Shown here: in pieces, positions 62,022-64,000 of the stretch
How the letters are laid out: each line of letters begins with the position of its first letter
Numbering within the stretch: position 1 is the stretch's first letter
Source of the DNA: Bacillota bacterium
GTDB lineage: Bacteria; Bacillota; Bacilli; Paenibacillales; Paenibacillaceae
Assembly (NCBI GenBank): GCA_023391635.1
Contig: JAEWAQ010000012.1
Coordinates: 62,001 to 126,000 of the forward strand
Length of the DNA: 64,000 nucleotides
Direction of reading: 5' to 3'
Translations under genes and position numbers: made by a program
The notes under the pieces: generated by a model
The model's input: only the letters and a program-made list of their open reading frames with translations
Database searches by the model: none
Told to the model about the DNA's origin: nothing

Positions 62022-62218
62022 TACGAATATCAGCAGGACCTCGACTTTGGATGTAATGCTTAGTGTCTTGATCTCGTTCCGTAAGTTACCGATAATTATG
62101 ATGAACAGTTCTTACTAAGGAGCAACCAGCGGCGATCTTGCCGATGACTGACCTGCAGTACCGTGATTCGCGAGTATTTTGCCAGCAGCGTCAAATCGGC
62201 GGTGGAAGGGGATGCGCT

Positions 62219-62797
62219 GTGAAAGAGGTCTTATTCAAGTATATGGCCAGGTACACCTCCATGAGCGAAGAGGAGCAACGGGCGATCGCGGAGGAAATCG
62301 TCGTTGAGACGTACCCGAAGGGGACCGTGCTTCTTCGGCAGGGCGAGACGCCGACGAAATGCTATTTCGTGCTGCAAGGGTGCGTAAGGCAGTATGCGGT
62401 CGACGAATCAGGCAAAGAAGTCACTTCCGAATTCTACACCGAGGAGCAGGCGATCTCGATGTTCCAATCCCGTCAGTCGGATCGGGCCTCCGATTATTCA
62501 TATGCTTGCTTGGAGGATGCCGCATTGGTCGTCGGAGACCTGGCAGTCGAGCAGAGCATGTACGACAAGCATGCGCAATTGGGCTTAATGACCCGCAAAA
62601 TGATCGAAGCGAGCTTTGGCCGGATGCAAGAGGATTTTGCCGACTTCATCGCCGCTTCGCCGGAGGAACGCTACAAGACGTTGCTGCGCAAACGCCCCCA
62701 GCTCATCGACCGCGTTCCGCAGCATCAGCTGGCGAGCTATCTGGGAATGACGCCGGAGTCGCTGAGCCGCATCAAGAAGAGGATTTCCCACCCCTGA
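62219..62797 (+). CDS. Crp/Fnr-family transcriptional regulator
   Basis: Regulator of 192 residues with a cyclic-nucleotide-binding-like beta barrel (TVLLRQGETPTKCYFVLQGCVRQ) and a C-terminal helix-turn-helix (QLASYLGMTPESLSRIKKR). GTG 62219 follows GGAAGGGG. Its 3' end overlaps the convergent DUF4386 gene by 26 bases. Target unknown. Confidence 0.85.
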   Translation: MKEVLFKYMARYTSMSEEEQRAIAEEIVVETYPKGTVLLRQGETPTKCYFVLQGCVRQYAVDESGKEVTSEFYTEEQAISMFQSRQSDRASDYSYACLEDAALVVGDLAVEQSMYDKHAQLGLMTRKMIEASFGRMQEDFADFIAASPEERYKTLLRKRPQLIDRVPQHQLASYLGMTPESLSRIKKRISHP

Positions 62798-63488
62798 ACA
62801 GCAACCACAATCCAAAGCCCAATTCTCCCGCGAACATTGGCGCCATGAATACATATTCGATAACCGTGACGATTCTATAGCCGGGCAGCAGCACGTAGCC
62901 GAGGTGAACGATCGCGTATCCCGCCGCCGCCGCCAGCAGCAGGATGCCGAGTATTTTCGGAATCGCGCGCGCTCGCAGAACCAACCAGCCGACAACGGCC
63001 AGATGCATACCGAAGAGGATGAGGCCGACGAACCAGAACGTCTCGAATGCATCGAGATACAGCATCGTATGTGCTTCGAGTTGGTTTGGTGGAAATAGGA
63101 GCAGCGCGTCGTTGCGGCGGTCCGTGAGGCTTGATGCGTAGACCAAGTTCAGAATGGCTGTGCCAAGCATGCAGGCGTAGATCAATCTTAACCATGCGCC
63201 GAGCAAGGACAGACTGGCGTGAACGGGCTTGAGAAAGTGATAGAGCGCCCAGGCGACCGCGATGTCGGAGGCGAGGATCATGATCCAGCCCAGGATTTCG
63301 ACCCGGAAGAGTGTGCCTGACGAGGCAATGTTGCGATAAGTAGCTGCGGCGTCATCTTGCACGACGAGACTGCCGTGGATGAAACTGTACGAGAAGAAGG
63401 CAGCGACGGCCATGACGATCAGCGCGATGCCGGCTGTACGCGCGGCTATACGCAAGTCTGTGTGCGGCGTTTCCGAGATAACGGTCAT
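62772..63488 (-). CDS. DUF4386 membrane protein
   Basis: Membrane protein of 238 residues with about six helices and the DUF4386 pattern (TAGIALIVMAVAAFFSYSFI at the N-terminus, HTMLYLDAFETFWFVGLILFG in the middle). Function unknown. ATG 63488 follows GAGGGAGATG; the longer frame upstream is not used. Convergent overlap with the Crp-like regulator gene. Confidence 0.85.
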   Translation of the reverse strand: MTVISETPHTDLRIAARTAGIALIVMAVAAFFSYSFIHGSLVVQDDAAATYRNIASSGTLFRVEILGWIMILASDIAVAWALYHFLKPVHASLSLLGAWLRLIYACMLGTAILNLVYASSLTDRRNDALLLFPPNQLEAHTMLYLDAFETFWFVGLILFGMHLAVVGWLVLRARAIPKILGILLLAAAAGYAIVHLGYVLLPGYRIVTVIEYVFMAPMFAGELGFGLWLLFRGGKSSS

Positions 63489-63679
63489 TTTCGAACATCT
63501 CCCTCTTGGCTCTTGGCGATATGAATTCGGATGCCTCAATTGTACGAATAGAGGGGCGCACGTGCATTGACTTAAGGTAAGATCACTTTTCGAATTCCGC
63601 TTGGCCTGCCTGCGGGTCGTTTTCCTGTGCCTTTGGCATCCTAAGCAGCGAGACCGGCAGGCAGCGCCTTGCACACAAC

Positions 63680-63709
63680 TTGACATACCCTATGGGGGTA
63701 TATTATAGT
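63680..63709 (+). promoter_or_regulatory. copA promoter with CsoR-type operator
   Basis: The palindrome ATACCCTATGGGGGTAT (63685-63701) matches the operator of copper-sensing CsoR repressors known from the B. subtilis copZA promoter. It lies directly after TTGACA (63680-63685), with a TATAGT-type -10 at 63704-63709, so bound repressor would block RNA polymerase. Start codon is at 63763. Confidence 0.75.
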
Positions 63710-63762
63710 GGGGTCAGAAGGATTGGTTCCATCAAGCCTAAGTGAAAGAGAAGGTGATTCGC

Positions 63763-64000
63763 ATGAGTACAAACACCAACGCAAGCAGGAAAAGCGAGGG
63801 CCCGTCGGGGGCGTCTGACGCGCTTCTGCAAGCGGTCGATTTCAATATAACCGGCATGACCTGCGCGGCGTGCGCGACGCGGATCGAGAAAGGACTCAAT
63901 AAAATGGAAGGCGTGAAGGCGACGGTCAACCTCGCGCTGGAGACCGCCCGCGTCGAATACGATCCTGCGGTCGTTGGGGCAGACGATATGATGAAGAAGG
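63763..64000 (+). CDS. copA: Copper-translocating P-type ATPase, N-terminal part (runs off the window)
   Basis: The visible 79 codons hold a Ser/Gly-rich leader and the start of a heavy-metal-associated domain with the copper site GMTCAAC. Together with the CsoR-type operator upstream this points to the copper exporter CopA. ATG 63763 follows GAAGGTG. The catalytic part lies beyond the window. Confidence 0.8.
   Translation, partial: MSTNTNASRKSEGPSGASDALLQAVDFNITGMTCAACATRIEKGLNKMEGVKATVNLALETARVEYDPAVVGADDMMKK

Overview
The window reads as chromosome of a spore-forming Firmicute of the Paenibacillaceae (Paenibacillus/Cohnella type). The indications are moderate-to-high GC, strong GGAGG-type ribosome sites with some TTG and GTG starts, many LplA/LplB/LplC-type sugar ABC importers, YesM/YesN-type two-component systems, membrane-bound AraC regulators, and BmrC/BmrD-, YitT- and DUF1540-type proteins. 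This placement is inferred from gene content; no rRNA or tRNA gene is visible.

Layout. (1) 0.1-3.9 kb: a heterodimeric multidrug ABC exporter (bmrC-bmrD). (2) 4.1-13.3 kb, minus strand: a DUF1992 gene, then a sugar-import locus running lipoprotein, AraC-type response regulator, dual-sensor histidine kinase, second lipoprotein, two permeases. Both lipoprotein genes carry the same 31-bp candidate operator. (3) 13.3-16.3 kb: a small interspersed repeat, a formylglycine-type sulfatase and a divergent AraC regulator. (4) 16.4-42.4 kb, almost all minus strand: a 26-kb glycan/amino-sugar region with nagA, two DegT-type aminotransferases, two Gfo/Idh/MocA oxidoreductases, a NodB-like protein, an esterase, a beta-propeller protein, an SGNH hydrolase, a ceramidase-like protein, a secreted glycosidase-like protein broken by an in-frame TAG, a membrane-anchored AraC regulator, YitT, and two LplABC-type importers. 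(5) 42.6-46.6 kb, plus strand: a GlcNAc-kinase-like protein, a SIS sugar isomerase-like protein, a ROK repressor and an AraC regulator. (6) 46.6-52.5 kb: 3-hydroxyacyl-CoA dehydrogenase, thiolase and CoA-transferase A/B, divergent from a LysR regulator, then an MFS permease. (7) 52.6-64 kb: a large secreted FecR/cadherin-like protein, DUF1540, a DEAD-box helicase, two small CBO0543-like membrane proteins, a methyltransferase, a decayed permease fragment, an AT-rich ECF sigma/anti-sigma pair, a Crp-like regulator, a DUF4386 protein, and the start of a CsoR-controlled copper ATPase.

How it fits together. Regions 2-5 look like a large carbohydrate-acquisition zone. Extracellular enzymes release or desulfate glycans, lipoprotein-dependent importers take up the products, and cytoplasmic kinase, deacetylase, isomerase, aminotransferase and dehydrogenase genes process amino- or keto-sugars. 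The substrate cannot be read from sequence alone.

The least expected signals are non-coding or broken. A ~195-bp intergenic block (terminator plus promoter) occurs twice, at 25.6 and 30.8 kb. A second duplicated ~70-bp segment links the 5' end of nagA with the 3' end of the SGNH gene. A shared operator precedes both lipoprotein genes of region 2. An amber codon interrupts an otherwise intact secreted enzyme. The C-terminal relic of a sugar permease sits alone at 60.4 kb.
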